Source: Hydrogenophaga sp. SL48
GTDB lineage: Bacteria; Pseudomonadota; Gammaproteobacteria; Burkholderiales; Burkholderiaceae_C
DNA length: 64,000 bases
Assembly (NCBI RefSeq): GCF_021729865.1
Contig: NZ_CP063400.1
Coordinates: forward strand, 2,666,001 to 2,730,000
Direction of reading: 5' to 3'
In this document: positions 45,179 through 53,460 of the stretch, one piece after another
Layout: each line of letters begins with the position of its first letter
Numbering within the stretch: position 1 is the first letter of the stretch
Made by a program: the position numbers and the translations under genes
The notes under the pieces: model-generated
What the model was told of the DNA's origin: nothing
The model's input: the letters and a program-made list of their open reading frames with translations, nothing else
Database searches by the model: none

Positions 45179-46096
45179 CTACGTGATCCGGTCGTCGTTG
45201 GCGGCGGGTTCGCGCGCGGCCAGCAGGCGGTCGGCGAAGGCCTGCCACGGCGGGTTCGGGCCCAGGTCGGCGAACCGGCCGGCGCGGGCCTGCGTGGCCA
45301 TCCAGTCGTGTTTCTGCGCGATGGCCGCGGCCATGAAGGGTTCGAAGCCGGCCTCGCGCACGGTGTGGGCGACCTCGCGCATTTCTTCGGCGCGGCGTTT
45401 TCCGTGTTGCGCCACGCGGCTGAAGAAATAGCTGCCCTGCTTGTGCCAGTCGATGCTGGGGAAGGTTTCCTGCAGCGTGGCGATCATCGCGTCTTCCACG
45501 CCGTGGTGGCGTGCGGTGGTGTAGCTCTCGATCACCAGCGCTTCGAGGCCTTTGATCATCACGCTGCGGCACATCTTGGTGGCCGAGGCGATGCCCAGCT
45601 TTTCACTGGCCACCGTCGCGTCCATGCCCAGCGCGGCCAGCACCGGCTGCAGGCGCGCGGCGTGCGCGCCGCCCAGCAGCATGGGCACGCGGATGCCGTA
45701 GGGCGGCACCGAGGTCATGACACCCGCTTCCACGTAATGAGCGCCTGTGGCGTCGATCAGCGCGGCGGCCTTCTGCTTGGTGCCGGGCGAGGCGGAATTC
45801 AGGTCCAGGAACACGCTGCCCGGCCGGATGTGCGGCGCGACCGCTTCGGCCACCGCCAGCGTGTTCGAGGCGGTCACGGCCGAGATCAGCAGCGTGGCCT
45901 GCGCGCACAGGCTGGCCACGCCGTCGCAGGCCTCGATGCCCTGCGCAGCAGCGTGGGCCAGCGGCTCGTCACGCTGCGCCGGATCGTCGAACTTCAGGTC
46001 CCAGGCCCCGGTCCAGACCGCGCCGGGCTTCAGCCCCGCAGAAAAGGTGCGACCGACCTCGCCGTAGCCGATCAGTCCGATGCGCAAGCTGTCCAT
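45179..46096 (-). CDS. NAD(P)-dependent oxidoreductase with DUF1932 C-terminus
   Basis: A 305-residue protein of the 6-phosphogluconate/3-hydroxyisobutyrate dehydrogenase fold. N-terminal Rossmann motif IGLIGYGEVGRTF (about 5-17), then FLDLNSASPGTKQKAAALI and YVEAGVMTSVPPYG, then a helical DUF1932 domain with KMCRSVMIKGLEALVIES, where the catalytic Lys is expected. The substrate is unknown; relatives often occur in aromatic catabolic clusters. ATG at 46096 is used; a GTG at 46108 overlapping the upstream receptor stop as GTGA is an equally good start. Confidence 0.82.
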   Translation of the reverse strand: MDSLRIGLIGYGEVGRTFSAGLKPGAVWTGAWDLKFDDPAQRDEPLAHAAAQGIEACDGVASLCAQATLLISAVTASNTLAVAEAVAPHIRPGSVFLDLNSASPGTKQKAAALIDATGAHYVEAGVMTSVPPYGIRVPMLLGGAHAARLQPVLAALGMDATVASEKLGIASATKMCRSVMIKGLEALVIESYTTARHHGVEDAMIATLQETFPSIDWHKQGSYFFSRVAQHGKRRAEEMREVAHTVREAGFEPFMAAAIAQKHDWMATQARAGRFADLGPNPPWQAFADRLLAAREPAANDDRIT

Positions 46097-46104
46097 GGAT
46101 CGGG

Positions 46105-47094
46105 TCACTGCTTCGGTATGCCGGCACGCTGAATGACGCTGCCCCAGCGCTGGATGTCAGAGGCCAGCAACTGAGCCGCTTCATCGGGCGTGCTCATGTC
46201 GGCGTCGATGTTCAGGTCGGCCAGCTTCTTCTTCACCTCGGGCTTGGACAGCGCGGCGACGATGTCCTTGTTCAGGCGGTCGATGATGGGGCGCGGCGTC
46301 TTGCCGGGCACGGCGAGCGCGTTCCACGACGAGGCCTGGAAGCCCTTGACACCCGCCTCCACGGCCGTGGGCACGTCGGGCAACACGCTCGAACGCTTCT
46401 TGCCGGTCACGGCCAGGGCGCGGAAGGCACCGGCCTTGATCTGCGTCAGCGCGGGGCCGAGGATCTCGACACCCACGTCAACCTGCTTGCCGCGCAACGC
46501 ACCGACCAGCTCCGGCGTCGCCTTGAACGGCACGATCTGCACGTCGATGTCGGCGCTGGACTTGAACAGTTCGGCCGCCAGGTTCTGCGTGCTGCCGATG
46601 TTGATGCTGCCGACGTTGAGCTTGTTGGGGTTGGCCTTGGCGAACGCGACCAGCTCGCCCAGGGTCTTGAACGGCGAATCGGCCGGCACCAGCACGGCCA
46701 GGTCGAAGGTGCCCAGCGTGGAGACGGGGGCCAGGTCCTTGAGCGTGTCGTAGGGCAGGCTGTTGTACAGGCTGGCCGTGACGGCCGTGCCGTTGGACAT
46801 CAGGAACATCGTGTGGCCGTCGGGATCGGCCCGTGCCACCGTGCTGGCCGCCACCACGCCGCCGGCACCGGGCTTGTTCTCGATCACCACCGGCTGGCCC
46901 AGCGACAGGGTCAGCTCGGCCGCCACGATGCGCGCCGTGAGGTCGCCCGCGCCGCCGGCCGCGAAGGGCACGACGATGCGCAGCGGCTTGCTCGGGAAGG
47001 CCTGCGCCATCGCCAAGGGCGCGGCGAACACCGCCACGGCGGAGAGGGCCGACAGCACCACGCTGCGGCGGCGGGCAAAGAAACGGTGGGTCAT
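46105..47094 (-). CDS. Bug/TctC-family periplasmic receptor, TRAP cluster
   Basis: A 329-residue solute receptor. Signal peptide about 1-30 (FARRRSVVLSALSAVAVFAAPLAMA), then FPSKPLRIVVPFAAGGAGDLTARIV and VENKPGAGGVVAASTVARADPDGHT. It lies between the TRAP large subunit gene (30 bp upstream) and the DUF1932 dehydrogenase gene, all in one direction. Having both a TRAP transporter and a Bug receptor in one unit is unusual because the two receptor families use different membrane partners. Confidence 0.87.
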   Translation of the reverse strand: MTHRFFARRRSVVLSALSAVAVFAAPLAMAQAFPSKPLRIVVPFAAGGAGDLTARIVAAELTLSLGQPVVIENKPGAGGVVAASTVARADPDGHTMFLMSNGTAVTASLYNSLPYDTLKDLAPVSTLGTFDLAVLVPADSPFKTLGELVAFAKANPNKLNVGSINIGSTQNLAAELFKSSADIDVQIVPFKATPELVGALRGKQVDVGVEILGPALTQIKAGAFRALAVTGKKRSSVLPDVPTAVEAGVKGFQASSWNALAVPGKTPRPIIDRLNKDIVAALSKPEVKKKLADLNIDADMSTPDEAAQLLASDIQRWGSVIQRAGIPKQ

Positions 47095-47124
47095 GGTGTT
47101 GTCTCCAGTGTGTTGGGGGGAAAC

Positions 47125-48447
47125 CTAGCCGACGAACTGCACCAGCCAGAGCGAGATCGACGGAAACAGCAGCAGCAGCGTGGTGCGGAAGACGTCGCTG
47201 ATCAGGAAGGGCATCACGCCCTTGTAGCTCTCGCTGATCGGCACGTCCTTGGCCATGCCGTTCACGACATACACGTTGAGCCCCACCGGCGGCGCCAGCA
47301 GGCCGAAACCCACCGTCATCAGCACCATGATGCCGAACCAGATCGCGGTCAGTTCCTGCGACATGCCGAAGTCCATGGCCATGATCATCGGGAAGAAGAT
47401 CGGGATGGTCAGCAGGATCATGGACAGCTCGTCCATCACCGCGCCCAGCACCACATAGAACAGCAGGATGGCGGTGACCACCATCAACGGCGACAGGCCC
47501 CAGCCATTGACCACCTCGGCCAGCATCGCGGGCACCTGCGTCAGCGCCAGCGCCGAGTTCATCAGGTCGGCGCCGATGAAGATCATAAAGATCATGGCGC
47601 TGGCCTCGGCCGTCGCATAGAAACACTTCTTGACCTTGGCCCAGGTCAGCTCGCGCTTGAGCAGCGCGGCCACGAAGGTGCAGGCCGCGCCCACGCCCGC
47701 CCCTTCGGTGGGGGTGAACAGGCCGCCGTAGATGCCACCGAACACGATCAGGAAGACCACCGCGATCGGCATCACCCCCATCAGCAGCTTGGCGGTCAGG
47801 CGGGGCATGTTCTCTTCGTCGTGCTCGGGCGCCTGGCCGGGCACCACGCGCACGTAGATCGCGATGGCGATGATGTAACCCGTCATGGCGATCACGCCGG
47901 GAATCATGGCGGCGGCGAACAGCTTGGCGATGTTCTGCTCGGTCAGGATGGCGTAGATCACCAGCGGCACCGAGGGCGGGATCAGGATGCCCAGCGTGCC
48001 GCCGGCGGCCAGCGTGCCGGTGGACAGGCGACCGGAATAGCCGTGGCGCTTCATCTCGGGCAGGGCCACCGAGGTGATGGTGGCCGCGGTGGCGATGGAC
48101 GAGCCGCAGATGGCACCGAAGGCCGCGCTGGCCATCACGGCCGCCATGGCCAGGCCACCCTTGAAGCGCGCCATGATGGTGGCGGCCAGCTCGAACAACG
48201 ACTTGGAGATGCCCCCCTGCGTGGCGAAGTTGCCCATCAGGATGAAGAGCGGGATCACCGAGAGGTCGTAGCTCGCGAAACGCGCGAAGGCCAGACCGTT
48301 GAGGTTGTTCGAGAACGGCAGCCAGCCGACCTGGGTGATGTAGCCGAACACGCCGGCCGAAAACATCGAGATCGCGATCGGCACGCGCAGCGCCATCAGG
48401 ACCAGCATGACGCCGAAGATGGCGCCCGCCATGGACAGGGAACTCAT
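47125..48447 (-). CDS. TRAP transporter large permease subunit (DctM-like)
   Basis: A 440-residue inner-membrane protein with about 12 hydrophobic segments, the ion-coupled permease of a TRAP importer. Motifs include IPLFILMGNFATQGG, AFGAICGSSIATAATITSVALPEMKRHGY, TLGILIPPSVPLVIYAILTEQNI and the late LLAPPVGLNVYVVNGMA. The start at 48447 overlaps the small subunit gene by ATGA. The matching small subunit and DctP receptor lie upstream, completing the system. The substrate is probably an aromatic or other carboxylate. Confidence 0.92.
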   Translation of the reverse strand: MSSLSMAGAIFGVMLVLMALRVPIAISMFSAGVFGYITQVGWLPFSNNLNGLAFARFASYDLSVIPLFILMGNFATQGGISKSLFELAATIMARFKGGLAMAAVMASAAFGAICGSSIATAATITSVALPEMKRHGYSGRLSTGTLAAGGTLGILIPPSVPLVIYAILTEQNIAKLFAAAMIPGVIAMTGYIIAIAIYVRVVPGQAPEHDEENMPRLTAKLLMGVMPIAVVFLIVFGGIYGGLFTPTEGAGVGAACTFVAALLKRELTWAKVKKCFYATAEASAMIFMIFIGADLMNSALALTQVPAMLAEVVNGWGLSPLMVVTAILLFYVVLGAVMDELSMILLTIPIFFPMIMAMDFGMSQELTAIWFGIMVLMTVGFGLLAPPVGLNVYVVNGMAKDVPISESYKGVMPFLISDVFRTTLLLLFPSISLWLVQFVG

Positions 48448-48920
48448 TGATCTTGCTCCTGGAAATTGCCAATGAACGCCTGATAGAAGGCGATCAGGCC
48501 CGTCAGGAACAGCGGCGGGATCATCGCCACGTACGCGATCCACTCGGGGAAGCCGAGCATCATGGTGGTGGTCTCGGACCGGTAGGAGCTGAGGGCGCCC
48601 ACCGTGGTGCGCCAGGCCAGCAGGAACATGATCAGGCCGAGCGCCAGGCTGCCGAAGCGGTCGAGCCGGGCGTTGATGGCTTCAGGCACCTTGGAGGTGA
48701 AGAAGTCCACGATGATGTTGCCGCGGCGCAGCTGGGCCCACGGAAGGAACAGCGCGACGGCCGCACCCGCGGTGACGGCGGTGAGTTCGTAATCACCCAC
48801 GAGCGAGACGCCCACGGTGTTGCGACCGATCAGGCTGCCGCAGGTCACCAGCGTGATGAGCGTGAGCAGGACACCCGCCAGCAGGGCACAGGCTTTCGCC
48901 AGAGTGGACAAGAGTTTCAA
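48444..48920 (-). CDS. TRAP transporter small permease subunit (DctQ-like)
   Basis: A 158-residue membrane protein with four transmembrane segments. Typical family pieces are GDYELTAVTAGAAVALFLPWAQLRRGNIIVDFF and the late ETTTMMLGFPEWIAYVAMIP. No ATG fits: the best start is TTG at 48920, preceded 7 nt upstream by GAGGTGAT and giving the family N-terminus LKLLSTLAKACALLAGVLL. Its stop overlaps the large subunit start. The upstream 450-bp gap before dctP carries an 18-bp palindrome and a terminator. Confidence 0.87.
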   Translation of the reverse strand: MKLLSTLAKACALLAGVLLTLITLVTCGSLIGRNTVGVSLVGDYELTAVTAGAAVALFLPWAQLRRGNIIVDFFTSKVPEAINARLDRFGSLALGLIMFLLAWRTTVGALSSYRSETTTMMLGFPEWIAYVAMIPPLFLTGLIAFYQAFIGNFQEQDQ

Positions 48921-49106
48921 TGGATCACCTCGATGAGCGAAGGCGCGCCGGAGCGGTGGCGACGAACCCACCAGACCCCACGCGCCAGAAAGAACCACAG
49001 ACAGAAGCGAAAGCGCCGCCACGTGGGCAGCCCAGCCGCTTCGATTTTCCTCCCACGGACAGCGTCAGCCGATCCGGGAGAAGAACTATAGTGCAGAATT
49101 TAACAT

Positions 49107-49124
49107 GGGTAAATGCATTTACCC
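49107..49124. promoter_or_regulatory. 18-bp perfect palindrome upstream of the TRAP permease genes
   Basis: GGGTAAATGCATTTACCC is perfectly self-complementary and lies in an AT-rich island about 190 bp before the DctQ start. It is a probable operator, perhaps for the GntR regulator at 50447, although that gene's own upstream TGTATACA differs. Confidence 0.55.
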
Positions 49125-49309
49125 TATCGGAATCCCTTGGTTACCACCACCCATGGCTGGCGCTGGACCCCGACTGTGCAGCGATTTCGAGGCATTGACC
49201 AGCGGATGCGGCGACTTTCAGTTATCGCAACCCGGCATGAACCATTTGGTTCAATGCCGAACTGCGATGACGCTCCGAGGTCGCGGCACCTCCATCGGCG
49301 ACGCTCCAA

Positions 49310-49336
49310 GAAAAACCGCCCTCATCGGAGGGCGGT
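49310..49336 (-). terminator. Terminator of the DctP receptor gene
   Basis: On the minus strand ACCGCCCTC-CGAT-GAGGGCGGT is followed by TTTTC. It ends about 37 nt after the DctP stop and separates that gene from the permease genes. Confidence 0.88.
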
Positions 49337-49372
49337 GGTTTCTGTGCGGGGGGGCGCGGAGCCCTCACTCCC

Positions 49373-50410
49373 TCACTTCGTGTGCTTGTCGATCAGCGAG
49401 CGGGCTTCAGACACCAGCTTGGCGCCGTCGATGCCTTTGCCCTTCATCTCGTTGATCCAGTCGGTTTCCACCGTCGCGGCCGTGCGCCTCCAGCGCTGCG
49501 TCTCGGCCAGCTCCAGCGCCACGATGTTGTTGCCCGCCTTCTCGGCGATGGCGCGGCCCGCCTTGTCGCCGTCGTCCATGGCCTTGCCGAACATGGCGGC
49601 GGTGGCGATGCCGGAGTTGTTGTCGATCACCTTCTTCAGGTCGGGCGGCAGCTTGTCGTAAGAAGCCTTGTTCATCGAGAACGCGAAGGTCTGGGTGTAG
49701 AGGCCCTGCTTGCCGGCGAACGTGGTGTGGTTCTTCACCAGCTCGGTCACCTTCAGCGACGGCGTCACTTCCCACGGAATCGTGGTGCCGTCGATGGTGC
49801 CCTTGGACAGCGCGTCGGTCACCGCTGGCACCGGCATGCCCACAGGGGTGGCGCCCAGTTTGACCAGCATGTTGCTGATGATGCGCGAGCCGCCGCGCAC
49901 CTTCATGCCGCGCAGGCTCTCCAGCCCGGTCACCGGCGTCTTGGTGTGGAACAGGCCCGGGCCGTGGGTGTGCACGGCGATCAGCTTCACGTCCTTGAAC
50001 TCGTCGGCCGCGAACTTCTCGACGTATTCCTGGATGGCTTTGGAAGACGACTCGGCCGAACCGCTCATGAAGGGCAGCTCGAACACCTCGGTCTTGTTGA
50101 AGCGGCCGGGCGTGTAGCCCAGCACCGTCCAGGTCAGGTCCACGACACCGTCGCGGGCCTGGTCAAACAGCTGGGGCGGCGTGCCGCCGAGCTGCATGGC
50201 GTTGAACAGCTGGACCTTGATCTTGCCGCCCGACTCGGCCTCGACCTTCTGGGCCCAGGGCACGAGCGCCTTGGCGGGAATGGTGGCCTGCGCGGGCAGC
50301 ATCTGGTGCAGGCGCAGCGTGACCGTCTGGGCCATCGCGGTGCCGGTCATGGCCAGGGCCGCGACCGCACCCATGGCGGCCAGGGCGGTGCGACGGGGAA
50401 TGAATTTCAT
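49373..50410 (-). CDS. TRAP transporter periplasmic receptor (DctP-like)
   Basis: A 345-residue receptor with signal peptide about 1-27 (FIPRRTALAAMGAVAALAMTGTAMA), probably Tat- or Sec-exported. The mature protein opens VTLRLHQMLPAQATIPAKALVPWAQKVEAES and has the family's conserved Arg in GMKVRGGSRIISNMLVKLGATPVGMPVPAV, which holds the substrate carboxylate. A terminator follows, so receptor and permeases are separate units expressed at different levels. It is downstream of the GntR gene in the same direction. Confidence 0.92.
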   Translation of the reverse strand: MKFIPRRTALAAMGAVAALAMTGTAMAQTVTLRLHQMLPAQATIPAKALVPWAQKVEAESGGKIKVQLFNAMQLGGTPPQLFDQARDGVVDLTWTVLGYTPGRFNKTEVFELPFMSGSAESSSKAIQEYVEKFAADEFKDVKLIAVHTHGPGLFHTKTPVTGLESLRGMKVRGGSRIISNMLVKLGATPVGMPVPAVTDALSKGTIDGTTIPWEVTPSLKVTELVKNHTTFAGKQGLYTQTFAFSMNKASYDKLPPDLKKVIDNNSGIATAAMFGKAMDDGDKAGRAIAEKAGNNIVALELAETQRWRRTAATVETDWINEMKGKGIDGAKLVSEARSLIDKHTK

Positions 50411-50446
50411 GGTGTCTCCTAGGGTTGAAAAAGGGGATGAATGCTT

Positions 50447-51238
50447 TCAGCGCCGGCGCCGGATCATGCGGATCGCCGGCATGTTGCCGGCCAGGGGTTC
50501 GGCCGGGTGGGCGGCGAGCACCTCGACCAGGTTGCGACGCGCCAGGCGCGAGTGTTCGCGCATGATGGATTCGGCGCGCGCGCCCTCGCGCTGCTCGATG
50601 GCATCCAGCACCTGACGGTGCTGGTCTTGCGCCACCGCCAGCATGTCGCGCGCGCGGGTGGACTGCGCCTGCAGCAGCACGAAACCCGAGGGCGAGGCGA
50701 ACGGCAGGCTGGCCGCGCGTTCCAGCTGGCGCGTGATGGTCGGGCTGTCGGCCAGCTCGTAGAGCAGCGAATGGAAGTGGCTGTTGAGCGCCACGTAGGC
50801 CGAGAACGCGTCGTCGTCCAGGCTGGGCACGGTCAACAGGGCGTCGATGCGGTCAAGGCACTGGCGGGCCTCGGCCAGCACCACCGCCGGCGCGCCGCGC
50901 TCGGCGGCCAGCCGTGCCAGCAGGCCTTCGAGCGTGCCGCGCAGCTCGATGGCGTCGGCCACGTCGCGCTCCGAGAAACTCTGCACCACGAAACCGCCGT
51001 TGGGCAGGGCTTCGAGCAAACCCTCCTGCTCCAGCCGCACCAGCGCGGCGCGGATCGGGGTGCGCGACATGCCCAGCCGCTCGACGATGGCCAGCTCGGC
51101 GATGCGCGTGCCCCCGGCCAGCTCGCCCGAGAGGATGAGCTCGCGCAGGCACAGCAAGGCGCGCACCTGGGCGCTCTCGACGGATGTCGCACCCGGGGCC
51201 GGGGGCGCATCAAGGGGTCGGTCTTGCACGGTGTTCAT
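50447..51238 (-). CDS. GntR-family regulator (FadR/FCD type)
   Basis: A 263-residue repressor or activator. The winged helix spans about 25-95 (LILSGELAGGTRIAELAIVERLGMSRTPIRAALVRLEQEGLLEALPNGGFVV), and the FCD effector domain about 105-245, with metal-binding His/Asp residues in ALNSHFHSLLYELAD and QDQHRQVLDAI. The start at 51238 is used; the frame is open 30 bp further. A TGTATACA box lies 11-18 bp upstream, so it likely controls itself, and by position the TRAP genes and the divergent MetE-like gene. Confidence 0.9.
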   Translation of the reverse strand: MNTVQDRPLDAPPAPGATSVESAQVRALLCLRELILSGELAGGTRIAELAIVERLGMSRTPIRAALVRLEQEGLLEALPNGGFVVQSFSERDVADAIELRGTLEGLLARLAAERGAPAVVLAEARQCLDRIDALLTVPSLDDDAFSAYVALNSHFHSLLYELADSPTITRQLERAASLPFASPSGFVLLQAQSTRARDMLAVAQDQHRQVLDAIEQREGARAESIMREHSRLARRNLVEVLAAHPAEPLAGNMPAIRMIRRRR

Positions 51239-51248
51239 GGATACGCAA

Positions 51249-51256
51249 TGTATACA
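51249..51256. promoter_or_regulatory. GntR/FCD-like half palindrome TGTATACA
   Basis: TGTATACA is a perfect 8-bp palindrome between the divergent GntR and MetE-like genes, close to the GntR start. GntR/FadR-type proteins often use GT-N1-AC or TGTATACA cores. A related CTGTAT occurs at about 51288 and 51311. Confidence 0.5.
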
Positions 51257-51382
51257 GAAACACCCCAAAATCCCTCAGGATTACCCCTGTATCAGGGAAA
51301 TCCATGATGCTCTGTATCCAACCCAAGCGGCGATGTGTTGACTACGATGCGTGTCGGACCGATTCACCCCCACGGAGACACC

Positions 51383-52516
51383 ATGACCCTGCGCACCACA
51401 CCCCCCTTTCGCGCCGACCACGTCGGCAGCTTCCTGCGCCCCGCCTACCTGCTGGAAGCGCGCGACCAGTTCTTCAACCAGAAGTCCATCTCCGCCGAGC
51501 AGCTGCGCGCCGTCGAAGACAAGGCGATCACCGAGATCGTGAAATTCCAGGCCGACGTGGGCCTGCAGTCCATCACCGACGGCGAGTTCCGCCGCACCTA
51601 TTTCCACATCGACTTCCTGGAACAGCTGGGCGGGGTGAAGACCGACATCCCGGTCACCATCATCCGGCCCGACGGCAGTGAAGAGCTGGCGCCGCCCGTG
51701 ATCCGCGTGATCGACAAGGTGCGCCACGCCAAGAACATCCAGCTTGCCGACTTCCAGTACCTCAAGGCGCAGGTCGAGGCGCTCGGCCTGCCCGCCGTGG
51801 TGCCCAAGGTCACCATCCCCTCGCCGACCATGCTGCACTTTCGCGGTGGGCGCGCCGGCATCAGCAAGGAGGCCTACCCCGAGCTGGACCCGGTGTTCTA
51901 CGACGACGTGGCCAGGGCCTACGGCGAGGAGCTGCAGAGCCTGGCCGACGCGGGCTGCACCTACGTGCAGATGGACGACACCAACATGGCCTACCTCTGC
52001 GACGAGAAGATGCGCGAGGCCGCCCGCCAGCGCGGCGACGACCCCAACGAGCTGCCACACCGCTACGCCGGCTTCATCAACAAGGTGGTGGCGCACAAGC
52101 CGGCTGGCATGACGCTGGCCATGCACCTGTGCCGCGGCAACTTCAAGAGCACCCACGCGGCGGCCGGCAACTACGAGCCGGTGGCCGAGGCACTGCTCTC
52201 GGAGATGCACCTGGACGCCTACTTCATGGAGTACGACGACGACCGCTCGGGCGACTTCCGGCCGCTGCGCTTCCTCAAGCCGGGCAAGACGGTGGTGCTG
52301 GGCCTGGTGACCACCAAGTTCGGCCAGCTGGAGAGCAAGGACGCGCTCAAGCGCCGCATCGAAGAGGCCGCGAAATACGCGCCACTGGACCAGCTCTGCC
52401 TGAGCCCGCAGTGCGGCTTCTCCAGCACGGTGCACGGCAACAACATCGCGGTGGAAGACCAGCGCCGCAAGCTCGCGCTGGTGGTCGAAACCGCCAGGGA
52501 AGTCTGGGGGAGCTGA
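51383..52516 (+). CDS. MetE C-terminal-like zinc methyltransferase
   Basis: A 377-residue TIM-barrel protein related to the C-terminal half of cobalamin-independent methionine synthase (UROD/MetE superfamily, YxjG-like). The zinc ligands are preserved: H248 and C250 (AMHLCRGN) and C344 (SPQCGFSS). The N-terminal MetE half, which positions methyltetrahydrofolate, is missing. FRADHVGSFLRP is the characteristic opening. It may move a methyl group between a thiol or folate and an unknown donor. Divergent from GntR and near an aromatic TRAP system, a role in handling O-methyl groups from methoxylated aromatics is possible but unproven. Confidence 0.85.
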   Translation: MTLRTTPPFRADHVGSFLRPAYLLEARDQFFNQKSISAEQLRAVEDKAITEIVKFQADVGLQSITDGEFRRTYFHIDFLEQLGGVKTDIPVTIIRPDGSEELAPPVIRVIDKVRHAKNIQLADFQYLKAQVEALGLPAVVPKVTIPSPTMLHFRGGRAGISKEAYPELDPVFYDDVARAYGEELQSLADAGCTYVQMDDTNMAYLCDEKMREAARQRGDDPNELPHRYAGFINKVVAHKPAGMTLAMHLCRGNFKSTHAAAGNYEPVAEALLSEMHLDAYFMEYDDDRSGDFRPLRFLKPGKTVVLGLVTTKFGQLESKDALKRRIEEAAKYAPLDQLCLSPQCGFSSTVHGNNIAVEDQRRKLALVVETAREVWGS

Positions 52517-52617
52517 CCCGACCATCGCCCGGCGCGGGTGTGAACCGGCGGCGGGCGGCGCGGTGCAGCGGCATCGGGTTTGTCCGCATGGCAGCGCCGC
52601 GGGGTCTGCCCGATATT

Positions 52618-52632
52618 CCTATGTCACATAGG
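52618..52632. promoter_or_regulatory. Operator-like palindrome before hydroxycinnamate operon A
   Basis: CCTATG-TCA-CATAGG is a perfect 6-3-6 inverted repeat 17 bp before the crotonase ATG, in the right place for a repressor. Its sequence is unrelated to the operon B operator at 57809-57827. Confidence 0.55.
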
Positions 52633-52648
52633 TTTATCCCGGAATCCC

Positions 52649-53446
52649 ATGAACCCACAGCCAGCCCCCGCCGCCGCACTCGACGAGGTTCAGGTCGAGC
52701 ACCAGGGCGCCGTTGCCCTGATCCGCCTGTGCCGCCCGGCCAAACGCAATGCCCTGAGCGACGGCCTGATGGCCGCGCTGTGGCAGGCCTTCCGCGAACT
52801 GCCCGAGCGCACCCGCGCGGTGGTGCTGCACGGCGAAGGCGCACATTTCTGTGCGGGCCTGGACCTGAGTGAACTGCGCGAGCGCGACGCGGTGCAGGGC
52901 CTGCACCACTCGCGCTCCTGGCACCCCATCCTGAACGGGATCGAGTTCGGGCGGGTGCCGGTGATCGCGGCGCTGCACGGCGCGGTGGTCGGCGGCGGCC
53001 TGGAGCTGGCCAGCGCGTGCCACATCCGGGTGGCCGACGACTCGGCCTTTTTCGCGCTGCCCGAGGGCAGCCGGGGCATCTTTGTCGGCGGGGGTGGCTC
53101 GGTCCGGCTGCCCAGGCTGATCGGCACCCACCGCATGCTGGACATGATGCTGACCGGGCGCGTCTACCCGGCGGCCGAGGCGGTGCAGCGGGGCTTTGCG
53201 CAGTACCACGTGCCCGAGGGTGAGGCGCTGGCGAAGGCCCTGGCCCTCGCACAGGCGGTGACCGGCAACGCGCCCATGACGAATTTCGCCCTGATGCACG
53301 GCCTGCCCCGCATCGCCGAACAGCCCGCCGACCACAGCCTCCTGACCGAGTCTTTGCTGGCGGCCATTGTGCAGTCGGCGCCCGAGGCAAAGGCGCGCGT
53401 GCGGGCCTTTCTGGACGGCAGCGGGCCCAAGGTCCAAGCCGTCTGA
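52649..53446 (+). CDS. Crotonase-family enoyl-CoA hydratase, operon A
   Basis: A 265-residue enoyl-CoA hydratase/isomerase-fold enzyme, probably hydrating feruloyl- or coumaroyl-CoA. RPAKRNALSDGLMAA (about 30-44) is the CoA-binding start, HFCAGLDLSEL and HGAVVGGGLELASACHIRVAD form the oxyanion hole with the first catalytic Glu (GGLEL), and ALPEGSRGIFVGGGG carries the second Glu. It differs from the classical Ech lyase of Pseudomonas and is closely related along its full length to the operon B crotonase at 57865. The ATG at 52649 has a weak GGAA site. The ligase gene follows after 14 bp. Confidence 0.88.
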   Translation: MNPQPAPAAALDEVQVEHQGAVALIRLCRPAKRNALSDGLMAALWQAFRELPERTRAVVLHGEGAHFCAGLDLSELRERDAVQGLHHSRSWHPILNGIEFGRVPVIAALHGAVVGGGLELASACHIRVADDSAFFALPEGSRGIFVGGGGSVRLPRLIGTHRMLDMMLTGRVYPAAEAVQRGFAQYHVPEGEALAKALALAQAVTGNAPMTNFALMHGLPRIAEQPADHSLLTESLLAAIVQSAPEAKARVRAFLDGSGPKVQAV

Positions 53447-53460
53447 CGGGGAGCCACCGC

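Larger units (their letters stand above)
48921..49372. other. Intergenic region between TRAP receptor and permease genes
   Basis: These 452 bp hold no gene. They contain a perfect 18-bp palindrome (49107-49124), an FNR-unrelated AT-rich stretch around it (about 49085-49130) that is likely the permease promoter, TATCGCAA at 49223-49230, and the DctP-gene terminator at 49310-49336. Confidence 0.55.
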
